The translations under genes were made by a program, and so were the position numbers. A stretch of 64,000 nt of DNA from NCBI GenBank assembly GCA_049997955.1, contig JAEBDY010000014.1, forward strand, positions 257,020-321,019, written 5' to 3'. Under the pieces are notes generated by a model. The model worked only from the letters and a program-made list of their open reading frames with translations, did not search any database and was not told the DNA's origin. This DNA comes from Umezawaea sp049997955. GTDB taxonomy: Bacteria > Actinomycetota > Actinomycetes > Mycobacteriales > Pseudonocardiaceae. How positions within the stretch are numbered: the stretch's first letter is position 1; every line of letters starts with the position of its first letter. This document shows, in pieces, positions 16,404 to 24,557 of this stretch.

Positions 16404-16718
16404 ATGGCCACCTTTCCCGGCACGGAAAGACCAGACGAAGGACCGGCGAAGCGGTTCTCCGACGACCTCATCGGGCTCGATCCGACGGACCCCGAAGCGC
16501 GGGCGTTCGCGGAGCACCTGGACCGGATGGAGCGCGAACGCCCCGGGTACACCGTCGAGGGGTACCTCGCGGGAGTCGCGGACTTCGCCGACTCGGCGAA
16601 CCGGGCCAGCGGTGAACAGCGGCTGTTCGCGGTGCTGGTGGTGACGTTGATCCTGCTCGGGGTGCTGATCAGCGTGTGGTTCGGGTTGGGCGAGATCATC
16701 GGGGTGTTGTTCGGCTGA
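16404..16718 (+). CDS. small single-span membrane protein (104 aa)
   Basis: A hypothetical protein with an acidic, soluble N-terminal part (MATFPGTERPDEGPAKRFSD) and one C-terminal membrane helix (LFAVLVVTLILLGVLISVWF). It follows the asparaginase gene by 20 bases and may be co-transcribed, but shows no functional motif. The orientation signals suggest the bulk faces the cytoplasm. Confidence 0.7.
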   Translation: MATFPGTERPDEGPAKRFSDDLIGLDPTDPEARAFAEHLDRMERERPGYTVEGYLAGVADFADSANRASGEQRLFAVLVVTLILLGVLISVWFGLGEIIGVLFG

Positions 16719-17159
16719 GGGTGGGTGGTGCCCTGCTTGGCTTGGTCCGACGCTCGCCTTCGCTTGGCGGTTCAAGTTCCGATTGGCGGCTTAACCCCCG
16801 ATTGGTCGTCAATCCCCGGTTGGTTCAACCCTCACCCCCGCTCGCGCGATTGTCTCCAGCTTTGCCCTTGATTTGTCAAGGCGGGAAAGATGCCTTGACA
16901 AACGAAGGGCAAAGCTGAGGGCGCTTCGGATCGGGGGGGCAGGCTGGGGAGTGCTCGGGGTGGGGTTGGGTGCTTCCGCTCGGCTGGGGTTGGGGTTGGT
17001 TGGGTGCTTCCGCTTGGGCTCGGGCTGGGTTGGATGGGTGCTTCCGCTTGGTGCCGGCTTGACTGGTTCGAACTTGTCGTCCTGGGGTTTTGTCGAGCTT
17101 CCCTGTTCCGTAAGACACTGCGATCCACCCTTCGGGGCTCGTCGCATTAGCGTGGTGGC
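16719..17159. other. gene-free stretch with dispersed stem-loop element copy 1
   Basis: No gene is supported. The stretch holds the element at 16835-16951, short direct repeats of GATTGG near 16770-16810, and a GGGTGCTTCCGCT-type direct repeat three times between 16967 and 17050. A -10-like TAGCGT at 17148-17153 lies six bases before the msrB ATG and may give a leaderless msrB transcript. Confidence 0.6.
16835..16951 (+). repeat. dispersed covarying stem-loop element, copy 1
   Basis: A long hairpin with arms 16858-16882 and 16892-16916 (23 of 25 positions paired) around the nine-base loop GGGAAAGAT. The inner stem is TCAAGGC/GCCTTGA; the outer stem is AGCTTTGCCCTT with its complement. The left flank GCGCGATTGTCTCCA (16844-16858) and the right flank starting TGAGGGCGCT are shared with an inverted copy at 32519-32625, while the outer stem sequence differs completely but remains self-complementary. 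Conserved flanks plus compensatory stem change point to selection on structure. It may be a structured RNA, a terminator family or a small palindromic mobile element. Confidence 0.7.
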
Positions 17160-17588
17160 ATGGAACCTGTTGTCGGCGCTACGCCGAAGGTCGTTCGTTC
17201 CGAGCAGGAGTGGCGGGAGAGCCTGACCGCCAGCGAGTACCGCGTGCTCCGCCAAGGCGGCACCGAGCCCGCCTGGGTCGGTGAGTACACCGACACGAAG
17301 AAGGTCGGGGTGTACGCGTGTCGTGCGTGTGGCACCGAACTGTTCCGCAGTGAGACCAAGTTCGACTCGCACTGCGGGTGGCCGTCGTTCTTCTCGCCGC
17401 TGGCCGCGGATCGGGTGATTCTGCGCGAGGACCGCGCCATGGGCATGGTGCGCACCGAAGTGCTCTGCGTGAACTGCCACAGCCACCTCGGTCACGTGTT
17501 CGAGGGCGAAGGTTATGAGACGCCCACCGATCAGCGTTACTGCATCAACAGCATCAGTCTGACGTTGACGGACGAATCCGCGCCTTAA
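17160..17588 (+). CDS. msrB: peptide-methionine (R)-S-oxide reductase
   Basis: A 142-residue MsrB that reduces the R epimer of methionine sulfoxide in oxidised proteins. It has both Zn-binding CxxC pairs (CRAC and CVNC), the substrate-site FDSHCGWPSFF, HLGHVFEGEG and the catalytic Cys in RYCINSISL. Length is normal for the family. The -10-like TAGCGT six bases before the ATG and the absence of a ribosome site suggest a leaderless transcript. Confidence 0.95.
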   Translation: MEPVVGATPKVVRSEQEWRESLTASEYRVLRQGGTEPAWVGEYTDTKKVGVYACRACGTELFRSETKFDSHCGWPSFFSPLAADRVILREDRAMGMVRTEVLCVNCHSHLGHVFEGEGYETPTDQRYCINSISLTLTDESAP

Positions 17589-17676
17589 CGCGGAATCGCG
17601 CCGCTGCGGAGTCGTCCGGGCACGCAACGCGACAGGCGACAATTCGACCGCGGTGCAGCAGACTGGAGCCGTTGCC

Positions 17677-17705
17677 CCGGATGACGTCAGGGCGACGTCA
17701 TCCGG
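17677..17705. repeat. 12-bp stem-loop before the TIGR04222 region
   Basis: CCGGATGACGTC at 17677-17688 pairs perfectly with GACGTCATCCGG at 17694-17705 over a five-base loop. It sits about 90 bases after msrB and just upstream of the ribosome site of the 21-codon frame. It could end msrB transcription or regulate the small gene. Confidence 0.6.
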
Positions 17706-17730
17706 ACCGGTCTCCGACCTGGGAGGAAGC

Positions 17731-17796
17731 ATGTTCTTGTTCAAGGGAACAGACGGCGAGGGCTCCAGTGGAGTCGACGGATCCTCGTCCTCCTAA
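17731..17796 (+). CDS. 21-residue Ser/Gly-rich micro-ORF
   Basis: ATG with a very strong GGGAGGAAGC site opens a short frame encoding MFLFKGTDGEGSSGV and then DGSSSS before TAA. The Ser-rich tail recalls the Cys/Ser/Gly tails of the TIGR04222 proteins that follow 117 bases downstream, though it has no Cys. It could be a leader peptide, a tiny substrate of the same system, or chance; the ribosome site is the main support. Confidence 0.45.
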   Translation: MFLFKGTDGEGSSGVDGSSSS

Positions 17797-17913
17797 GCAT
17801 TCCCCAACTGCAGCCTAAATTTCGCTCAAGCCCCTTGTCGCCGTGTGTTCCAGAGCACACGCTTGCCTCTCGATTGGCGAACTAGTTTCGCCGAGAGCGG
17901 CAGGGGGTGGACC

Positions 17914-18810
17914 GTGGACCAGCCTTGGGGGCTTTCGGGCCCGGAATTCCTAAAGATCTACTGGATCGCGTTGGGCATGTCCCTGGTGTTCGCGATCTTC
18001 GTCCGGATCCGGATGCGGGCGAACCGGGGAGGGATGCCCGCGCGGAGTCTGGACATCGACGAGCTGGCGTACCTCTCCGGCGGTCCGCGCCGCGTCGTGG
18101 AGGCCTCGCTCACCCGGCTGATCGAGGCTGAGGCGCTGCGGTCGACGCGGCGCGGCTCGGTGGGGCTGATCGGCAAGCCCACGGCGGTCAACGCGGTCGA
18201 CCGCGCGGTGCTGGAGGACGCGGCGCGGTACAGCAGCCGCACGCTGAACCTGCTCATGGCCACCGTGGCGCAGCATGGGGCGGTGACGTCGATCGCGACC
18301 CGGCTTGGGGACCTCGGGATGCTCACCGAGCCCGCGACCGCGAAGCGGCACCTGCGGGTGGGGATCCTGCCGATGGTGGTGCTGTTCGCGATCGGGGTCG
18401 TCCGCTGGGTCAACGGGATCATGATCGGCGCTCCCATCGGCTGGCTGACGCTCCAACTGGTCATCACCGGCGTCCTCGCCGTGCTGATGAGCCGTTCCGG
18501 TTCGATCCGGCGCACGACCAGGGGGGACGAGGCGCTGGAGGCCGCTCGCTCGAGTCGTCGGACGAGCAGCGTCGACCCGGCGTTCGGCGGGGTGGTGGGG
18601 CTCGTGGCGCTCGGCGGTCTCGCCGCGCACCCCGACCTGATCCTGCGCACGTCGCTGATGGCGCAGTCGTACGGCGCAAGCGCGAGCAGCAGCGGTGGCG
18701 GGTACGTCGCGACCGGGAGCAGTTGTTCGAGTTCGAGCGGCAGCAGCTGCAGCAGTGGGGGGAGCAGTTGCGGCGGGGGCGGCGGCTGCGGTGGAGGGGG
18801 CGGCAGCTAG
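17914..18810 (+). CDS. TIGR04222 membrane protein with Cys/Gly-rich tail, copy 1
   Basis: A 298-residue membrane protein. A first span (IYWIALGMSLVFAIFV) is followed by a winged-helix-like segment with DIDELAYLSGGPRRVVEASL, the recognisable TIGR04222 core, then two further spans (ILPMVVLFAIGVVRWV and WLTLQLVITGVLAVLM). The last 40 residues are low-complexity Ser/Gly with four Cys, ending SSCGGGGGCGGGGGS. The family is known to carry such tails and to sit next to DUF692 enzymes, which suggests the tail is a ribosomally made substrate. GTG at 17914 follows AGGGGG; a small hairpin at 17867-17897 precedes it. Confidence 0.85.
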   Translation: MDQPWGLSGPEFLKIYWIALGMSLVFAIFVRIRMRANRGGMPARSLDIDELAYLSGGPRRVVEASLTRLIEAEALRSTRRGSVGLIGKPTAVNAVDRAVLEDAARYSSRTLNLLMATVAQHGAVTSIATRLGDLGMLTEPATAKRHLRVGILPMVVLFAIGVVRWVNGIMIGAPIGWLTLQLVITGVLAVLMSRSGSIRRTTRGDEALEAARSSRRTSSVDPAFGGVVGLVALGGLAAHPDLILRTSLMAQSYGASASSSGGGYVATGSSCSSSSGSSCSSGGSSCGGGGGCGGGGGS

Positions 18811-18825
18811 CCGGTCGAGGGGGGT

Positions 18826-18872
18826 GGTCAAGGCCATCACGGGCGACTCGCGTCCCCGTGGTGGCCTTGACC
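18826..18872 (+). terminator. strong hairpin between the TIGR04222 genes
   Basis: GGTCAAGGCCATCACGGG at 18826-18843 pairs with CCCGTGGTGGCCTTGACC at 18855-18872: 18 base pairs with one G-U, 11-base loop. It lies 16 bases after the first TIGR04222 stop, so it may attenuate expression of the downstream enzyme genes relative to the first protein. Confidence 0.75.
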
Positions 18873-18942
18873 CCACTAGGGGGAACGAATAGGCCCCCCG
18901 CGGAGTCGGATGGTCATTGGCTTGGTGTGAAAGGCGGCGGTC

Positions 18943-19767
18943 ATGGCGTCCATGACGACGATATCGGGCAGAACCGGCATATCGGTCGAGGAATTCGGCT
19001 TCCTGTCCGGCGGGCCCGGCCGCGCCGCGGAGGTCGCGGTCGTCCGGCTGCTGGAGGCGGGACTCCTGCGGATCTCCCGCGAGGGGGTCGTGAGCACGGT
19101 GTCCGCGAACTCGTACGGCGCGTCCACGCCGCTGGAGGCGTACGTGCTCGGCGCGGCCCGCACCGGCCGGATGCTCGGCGACCTCGTCAGGTCGACGGCG
19201 GGCAGCGACGCGCTGGGGGCGTTGAAGCAGCACCTGGTCGAGCGGGGCCTGATGGTCTCCCCCGGTCGGCGGAAGCTGTGCGGCGCGGTCCGGCTGCTGA
19301 CCGTCGTCGCCATCTTCGGCTCGATCGCGTCCATCAGCCTGCTGGACCTGCACATCGGGGCCGCTATCGCGCTGATCGCCCTCGCGCTCGCCGTCCGCTG
19401 GGTCGCGGGCCGGATGCGGCGCCCGGTGCGCCGGGCGGGCCGCCGAGCGGAACGCGCGGTCACGGTGCTCTCCAACGACCGCGTGGGCATCGTGGCGCAG
19501 CACGGCCTGGCCGGCCGGATCGGCCAACTCCCGAACATGCACTACGTGTGGGAGATGCTGGGGATCGCGCCGAGCGCGGGTGCGACGCTGCGCAAGCGCA
19601 AGCACGCCAGGAACACCGGTGGCGGCACGTACGCGAGCAGCTGCTCCAGTTGTTCCAGCAGCAGCTGCGGGTCGAGCAGCAGCGGCTGCGGCTCCAGCGG
19701 CAGCTCCTCGTCCGACAGCGGCGGATCGTCCTGCGGCTCGTCGTGCGGCGGAGGTGGAGGGGACTGA
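18943..19767 (+). CDS. TIGR04222 membrane protein with Cys/Ser-rich tail, copy 2
   Basis: A 274-residue paralogue of the preceding gene. It has the same VEEFGFLSGGPGRAAEVAVV core near the N-terminus but lacks the first membrane span, with two spans at AVRLLTVVAIFGSIASISLL and HIGAAIALIALALAVRWVAG. The C-terminal 50 residues hold six Cys in Ser/Gly sequence, ending GGSSCGSSCGGGGGD. AAAGG precedes the ATG. Its TGA overlaps the ATG of the DUF692 enzyme, so substrate and enzyme are coupled. The tail is the likely modification site (inference). Confidence 0.85.
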   Translation: MASMTTISGRTGISVEEFGFLSGGPGRAAEVAVVRLLEAGLLRISREGVVSTVSANSYGASTPLEAYVLGAARTGRMLGDLVRSTAGSDALGALKQHLVERGLMVSPGRRKLCGAVRLLTVVAIFGSIASISLLDLHIGAAIALIALALAVRWVAGRMRRPVRRAGRRAERAVTVLSNDRVGIVAQHGLAGRIGQLPNMHYVWEMLGIAPSAGATLRKRKHARNTGGGTYASSCSSCSSSSCGSSSSGCGSSGSSSSDSGGSSCGSSCGGGGGD

Positions 19768-20582
19768 TGGGCGTCATCGACAAGCTCGGCGTCGGCATCG
19801 GCTGGCGCGCGGAGATCGACCTGACCGTGGAACGGCTGCCCGGCGTCGACTTCGTCGAGGTGGTCGCGGAGAACCTGCACGTGGAGCACCTGCCGGAGTC
19901 GATCCGGCTGCTGCGCGAACGGGGTGTGCCGGTGCTGCCGCACGCGGTGTCGCTGTCGCTGGGCAGCGCGGACCCCGTGGACGTGCACCGGGTCGAACAC
20001 CTGGGCGCGGTCGCCGAGGCGCTGGGGGCGCCGCTGGTGAGCGACCACGTGTGCTTCGTCCGCGCGGGCGGGCTCGACTCCGGCCACCTGATGCCGGTGC
20101 CGCGCACCCGCGACGCGCTGGACGTGCTGGTGGCCAACGTGAAGACGGCCCAGGCGAACCTGCCGGTGCCGCTGGCGCTGGAGAACGTCGCCGCGCTGCT
20201 GGAGTGGCCGGACGGCGAGCTGACCGAGGGCCAGTTCCTGGCGGAGCTGTGCGAGCGCACGGACTGCTGGCTGCTGATCGACGTGGCGAACCTGCACGCG
20301 AACGCCCGCAACCTGGGCACGGACCCGAACCGGTTCCTGGACGAGATCCCGTTGGAGCGCCTGGCCTACGTGCACGTGGCGGGTGGCGTGGAGAACGACG
20401 GCGTCTACCACGACACCCACGCCCACGCGGTCCGGCCGGAGGTGCTGGACCTGTTGGGGGAACTGCGGTCCCGAGTGGACCCGCCGGGCGTGCTGCTGGA
20501 GCGCGACGACAACTACCCGTCCGACACCGAGCTGGCGAACGAGATGGCGGCGATCCGGGCGGTCCTGGCGAGGCGCGGATGA
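19767..20582 (+). CDS. DUF692 multinuclear iron enzyme (MNIO)
   Basis: A 271-residue TIM-barrel-type DUF692 protein. Likely iron ligands are visible as His59 (PHAVSLSLGS), Asp93-His94 (SDHVCF), Glu139-Asn140 (LALENV), Asp172/Asn175/His177 (DVANLHANARN), His203 (HVAGG), His215/Asp216/His218/His220 (HDTHAHAV) and Glu245. MNIO enzymes oxidatively rearrange Cys residues of ribosomal peptides (for example methanobactin and bufferin maturation). Here the overlapping TIGR04222 gene with a Cys-rich tail is the obvious substrate. The ATG overlaps the previous stop as TGATG. Confidence 0.9.
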   Translation: MGVIDKLGVGIGWRAEIDLTVERLPGVDFVEVVAENLHVEHLPESIRLLRERGVPVLPHAVSLSLGSADPVDVHRVEHLGAVAEALGAPLVSDHVCFVRAGGLDSGHLMPVPRTRDALDVLVANVKTAQANLPVPLALENVAALLEWPDGELTEGQFLAELCERTDCWLLIDVANLHANARNLGTDPNRFLDEIPLERLAYVHVAGGVENDGVYHDTHAHAVRPEVLDLLGELRSRVDPPGVLLERDDNYPSDTELANEMAAIRAVLARRG

Positions 20583-20926
20583 CCGACGCGGCGCGGGAAC
20601 GGCTCGCCGAGGCGCAGTCGCGGCTGCTGACCGCGCTGCTGGCGGGCGGCCCGTCCCCCACCGGCTTCGACGAGCGCCTGCTGCGGGTGGAGGCGAGGTC
20701 GTTGCTGGCCAAGCGGCGCGGCGTCGTGGCGGTGCTGAACCCGGAGGTCGTCGACGCGCTGGCCGACCGCTTCCGCCCGCTGTTCGACGAGTACGCCGTG
20801 GCCCACCCGAGGGCGTCGGGCAGCCGGGCTCGGGAGGACGCGGCGGCCTTCGAGGCCTGGGCGCGTGATCGCGGGGCGCTGCCGCCGGTGAAACCGAAGC
20901 GCTGGTGGCGTCGAGACGCGTCCTGA
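20579..20926 (+). CDS. small partner protein of the MNIO enzyme (115 aa)
   Basis: A 115-residue basic protein starting MTDAARERLAEAQSRLLTAL and ending KPKRWWRRDAS. Its ATG overlaps the MNIO stop (ATGA). I see no catalytic motif. MNIO enzymes generally need a partner that presents the precursor, and position, size and coupling make this the candidate. The segment LAKRRGVVAVLNPEVVDALADRF may form a compact helical domain. Function is inferred from context only. Confidence 0.75.
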   Translation: MTDAARERLAEAQSRLLTALLAGGPSPTGFDERLLRVEARSLLAKRRGVVAVLNPEVVDALADRFRPLFDEYAVAHPRASGSRAREDAAAFEAWARDRGALPPVKPKRWWRRDAS

Positions 20927-20941
20927 GCACCCGGGCCGGCT

Positions 20942-21006
20942 GATCCCGGTGCGCGGGATCGCCGCGAAGTGATACGCGAAGGCCGTGGCACATCTCTGCC
21001 ACGGCC
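20942..21006 (+). terminator. two hairpins ending the TIGR04222-MNIO unit
   Basis: GATCCCG/CGGGATC (20942-20948 and 20954-20960) is followed by a stronger hairpin GGCCGTGGCA/TGCCACGGCC (20981-20990 and 20997-21006, six-base loop). Together they close the upstream operon before the protease region. Confidence 0.65.
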
Positions 21007-21092
21007 CTGCTCACGCCCGATTTCGTCACGGAGAGTGTCCGGACGTCGCGCGGAACTTCGCTCAGCAAGGGGAAGGCACGCTTCCCGAACGT

Positions 21093-21140
21093 CGATATGT
21101 TCGACAGCGCTGGGGGGTTTTCGTCACTTTCGGTACACCG
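21093..21140 (+). promoter_or_regulatory. conserved upstream block of protease 1
   Basis: This block (CGATATGTTCG, then a GGGGGG run, then TTTCGTCACTTTCGGTACAC) aligns with 25114-25160 upstream of the second protease, at nearly the same distance from the TTG starts (72 and 74 bases). Conservation of non-coding sequence at both paralogues suggests a shared promoter or regulator site; the exact -35 and -10 are not clear. Confidence 0.55.
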
Positions 21141-21211
21141 CCGCCACCGTTCGATCGACGTCCCCGGCCGTGCGTTCCCGCACGAGATCCACCCAAACCG
21201 GGAGGTGGCTG

Positions 21212-24200
21212 TTGCGATCAACACGACGACACGGCGCTCTACTGGGAGCCGCCGTGCTCGCTTTCGGACTCGTGGTCGGATCGGCGGGCGAGTCGGCGGC
21301 GGATCCGACGCCGACGAGGTTCCCCACCGCGGGCAAGGCCGGTTCCGTCACGCTGATCACGGGTGACCGCGTCGTGCTCGACGGAACCGGAGGAGGCTCG
21401 GTCGTTCCGGCGGCCGGTCGCGACCACGTCGTCTTCTCCACGTCCACCGAGCAGGGACACGTGTTCGTCGTGCCCGCGGACGCGCGGCGGGCGGTGGCTT
21501 CCGGCCGGGTGGACAAGCGGCTGTTCGACGTCACCGAGCTCATCGAGTCGCGCTACGACGACGCCAACCGCGACTCCGTGCCGCTGATCCTCACGACCGG
21601 CAAGGACCTCCGGACGGCGGGCTCCCCCGTCGGGACGACCGTCACCGGCGAACTGCCCACCGTGCGGTCGTTCGCGGCCCGCACGGCCAAGGCGCAGGCC
21701 GCGGACACGTGGCGCGCCCTCATCACCGACAGCGCCTACACGAAGATCAGGCTCGACGGCCTGCGGCAGCCGAGCCTGGACCGGAGCGTGGCGCAGATCG
21801 GCGCGCCGGAAGCATGGAAGGCCGGGTACACCGGCACGGGCGTGGTGGTCGCCGTGCTCGACACCGGCGTCGACGCCGAACACCCCGACCTAGTCGGCCG
21901 GGAACTGGTCGAGCAGAACTTCACCGAGGACGCCGACAACCAGGACCTGGTCGGCCACGGAACGCACGTCGCGGCCACGATCGCCAGCGCGGGCGCGAAG
22001 TACCGCGGCGTTGCGCCGGACTCGAAGATCCTCGACGGCAAGGTGTGCGTCATCAACGGGTGCGCCGAGTCGTGGATCCTCAACGGCATGACGTGGGCGG
22101 CCGAGCAGGGCGCCGACGTCGTCAACCTCAGCCTCGGCGGCGGCGACACCCCGGAGGTCGACCCGCTCGAGGAAGCGGTGAACACGCTTTCCGCCCAGCA
22201 CGGCACGCTGTTCGTCATCGCCGCGGGCAACTCCGGCGGCACCGAGACCATCGGCTCGCCGGGCAGCGCGGACGCCGCCCTGACCGTCGGCGCGGTGGAT
22301 CGCGACGAGTCCATCGCGCCGTTCTCCAGCCGCGGCCCCAGGGTCGGCGACGGCGCGGTCAAACCCGACGTCACCGCCCCCGGTGTGGACGTCGTGGCGG
22401 CGAAGTCCTCCACCGGCGTGATCGGCACCCCCGTGGGCGACGGCTACGTGTCGATGTCGGGCACGTCGATGGCCACCCCGCACGTCGCGGGCGCGGCGGC
22501 GCTGCTCAAGCAGCAGCACCCCGACTGGACGGGGTCGCGGATCAAGGCGGCCCTGGTGGCCTCGGCCGCACCGAACCCGGCGCTGACCGCGTTCGACCAG
22601 GGCACCGGGCGGATCGACCTGGCCAGGGCCGTCACGCAGACCGTGACGGCCGAACCTTCGAGCCTCACCCTGGGCTTGCAGGCGTGGCCGCACGCCGACG
22701 ACGTGCCGGTCGCCAAGGAGGTCGTCTACCGCAACTCCGGCACCGACGCGGTCGCGCTGGACGTGACCGTCGACGCCAAGGGACCCGACGGCGAACCCGC
22801 ACCCGCCGGCATGCTCACGGCTTCCCCGGCGAAGGTGGTCGTGCCCGCGGGCGGCGAGGCGGAGGTGGTCGTCACCGGCGACACCCGGATCGGCTCGGTC
22901 GACGGCGCGTACACCGGCACCGTGGTCGCCACCTCCGCGGGCGGAGCGGTGCGCAGCCCGCTCTCGATCGTCCGCGAGGTCGAGAGCTACACCGTGACCG
23001 TCAACCACATCGGCCCGGACGGCGAACCCGCCACGGACGGCTCCACGGCGCTGGTGGCGCTCGACACCATGAAGGGGTACGGCTTCTCCGAAGCGGACGG
23101 GAGCAGCAGCGCCCGCCTGCCGAAGGGCGACTACTTCGGGAACAGCTACATCGTCGACGAGCCCAACTGGGCGGTCGTGACCCAGCCGAAGCTGACGGTC
23201 TCCAAGGACACCGTGGTCGACGTCGACGCGCGGATCGCCAAGCCGGTCAGGGTGTCCGTCCCCGAGCCCGCGGCCGAGGGCGTCCTCGGCGAGTACTCCG
23301 TGACCAGGTGGGCGGGGCAGAGGAGCACGGGCTACGGCCTGGTCTACTTCAGCGACTTCGGCGACACCTTGACGACGGGCCAACTGGGCCCGGACGTCGC
23401 ACCGGAGGAGCTGACGTCGCGGATGGGCGTCCAGTGGCGCGGCACCCCGAGCGGTGGCACGCCGATCAACTACCGGTTCGGCTCGTCGTGGGCGGGGAAG
23501 GTGCCGACCGGGCACGTCCGCGACCTCGGCAAGAACGACTTCGCCGAGGTCAAGACCACGGTCGGCCCTAGTCCCGATGGCCGGAGGCACGCGCAGGCAC
23601 TGCTCGCGACGGATCCCGACGGCGGCGGCGGGTGGTCGTGGATCGCGCCCATCGGCGAGTCCGGCACCGCGGTCGACCACGTCGCGGGCGAGAACACCAC
23701 GTGGGGCGCCCTGTACGAACAGCTGTCGGGGAACACCGTCGAAACGCAGCAGCTCACGCCCCCGAAGGCGTACAGGGCGGGCAAGACCTACGACCTCACG
23801 CCCGGCTTCGCCGTCTTCGGTCCCGGCCTGGACGGGTTCCGGCGGGCGTTGAGCAGGCAGGGCGACTCCATCATCGCCGCCGTGCCGCTCTTCGGCGACA
23901 GCAGGGGCGCCGAGGGCTACTCGGTGGTCGACTCGGCCAGGACCACGTTGTTCCGCAACGGCACGAAGGTCGGCGAGACCACCTCGACGAGGGGCGACTT
24001 CGCCGTGCCCGCCGCCGCGGGGTCCTACCGGCTGGAGACCGCGGCGGCCCGCAGCGGCGTGTCCGAGTTCAGCACCGAGGTCACCGGCGCGTGGACGTTC
24101 CGCTCGGCGCACGTGGAGGGTCGGCAGGCCAAGCCGCTGCCGCTGTCGGTCATCCGCTTCCAACCCCGGCTGGACGGGAAGAACGCGGCACCCGCCGGAC

Positions 24201-24451
24201 GACTGCTCCGAGTACCGCTCGTCGTCCAGCAGAACCCCGACGCCGACAACGGCCGCGTCACCCGTGTCACCGTCGACGTCTCGTTCGACGACGGCAAGAC
24301 CTGGCGCCGCGCCCCCGTCATCGGCAAGGCGGCGCTGGTCCACAACGGACCAGCGGGCAGTTTCGCCTCGCTGCGGGCGAAAGCCACCGACAGCAGGGGT
24401 AACACCGCCGAGAACACCGTGATCCGCGCTTACCGGATCGCGGGCGAGTAG
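21212..24451 (+). CDS. secreted S8 (subtilisin-like) protease 1
   Basis: A 1079-residue secreted serine protease. A signal peptide (LRSTRRHGALLGAAVLAFGL onward) precedes a region starting GSVTLITGDRVVL seen in large actinomycete S8 proteases. The catalytic triad is Asp217 (VLDTGVDAEHPDL), His252 (GHGTHVAATI) and Ser419 (SGTSMATPHVAGAAALL). About 600 further residues are beta-rich and of unknown role. TTG at 21212 is chosen because GGGAGG precedes it and the paralogue has the same arrangement; an upstream in-frame start gives an Arg/Ser-rich non-coding-like extension. Paralogous along its length to the gene at 25234. Confidence 0.92.
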   Translation: MRSTRRHGALLGAAVLAFGLVVGSAGESAADPTPTRFPTAGKAGSVTLITGDRVVLDGTGGGSVVPAAGRDHVVFSTSTEQGHVFVVPADARRAVASGRVDKRLFDVTELIESRYDDANRDSVPLILTTGKDLRTAGSPVGTTVTGELPTVRSFAARTAKAQAADTWRALITDSAYTKIRLDGLRQPSLDRSVAQIGAPEAWKAGYTGTGVVVAVLDTGVDAEHPDLVGRELVEQNFTEDADNQDLVGHGTHVAATIASAGAKYRGVAPDSKILDGKVCVINGCAESWILNGMTWAAEQGADVVNLSLGGGDTPEVDPLEEAVNTLSAQHGTLFVIAAGNSGGTETIGSPGSADAALTVGAVDRDESIAPFSSRGPRVGDGAVKPDVTAPGVDVVAAKSSTGVIGTPVGDGYVSMSGTSMATPHVAGAAALLKQQHPDWTGSRIKAALVASAAPNPALTAFDQGTGRIDLARAVTQTVTAEPSSLTLGLQAWPHADDVPVAKEVVYRNSGTDAVALDVTVDAKGPDGEPAPAGMLTASPAKVVVPAGGEAEVVVTGDTRIGSVDGAYTGTVVATSAGGAVRSPLSIVREVESYTVTVNHIGPDGEPATDGSTALVALDTMKGYGFSEADGSSSARLPKGDYFGNSYIVDEPNWAVVTQPKLTVSKDTVVDVDARIAKPVRVSVPEPAAEGVLGEYSVTRWAGQRSTGYGLVYFSDFGDTLTTGQLGPDVAPEELTSRMGVQWRGTPSGGTPINYRFGSSWAGKVPTGHVRDLGKNDFAEVKTTVGPSPDGRRHAQALLATDPDGGGGWSWIAPIGESGTAVDHVAGENTTWGALYEQLSGNTVETQQLTPPKAYRAGKTYDLTPGFAVFGPGLDGFRRALSRQGDSIIAAVPLFGDSRGAEGYSVVDSARTTLFRNGTKVGETTSTRGDFAVPAAAGSYRLETAAARSGVSEFSTEVTGAWTFRSAHVEGRQAKPLPLSVIRFQPRLDGKNAAPAGRLLRVPLVVQQNPDADNGRVTRVTVDVSFDDGKTWRRAPVIGKAALVHNGPAGSFASLRAKATDSRGNTAENTVIRAYRIAGE

Positions 24452-24456
24452 CAGGG

Positions 24457-24496
24457 GTGGTGGGCCCGCGGCGTTCCCGCGCCACGGGCCCACCAC
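24457..24496 (+). terminator. terminator of protease 1
   Basis: GTGGTGGGCCCG at 24457-24468 pairs perfectly with CGGGCCCACCAC at 24485-24496, starting six bases after the stop codon. Confidence 0.75.
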
Positions 24497-24557
24497 GCCC
24501 GAAGCCCCGGTGGCGGCGGGAAGCAACCCGATCGCCCCCGACTTCCGTCCGGGGGGC

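Noticed and set aside
16835..16951. Simple intrinsic terminator of the 16404 gene
   Set aside because: It is over 100 bases from the stop and its flanks are conserved in a second copy, so a plain terminator does not explain it.
18826..18872. Third copy of the dispersed stem-loop element
   Set aside because: It shares the GTCAAGGC/GCCTTGAC words, but lacks the GGGAAAGAT loop and both conserved flanks.
20969..21211. 80-residue N-terminal extension of protease 1
   Set aside because: Arg/Ser-rich and not compatible with the signal peptide; the TTG at 21212 has GGGAGG and matches the paralogue.
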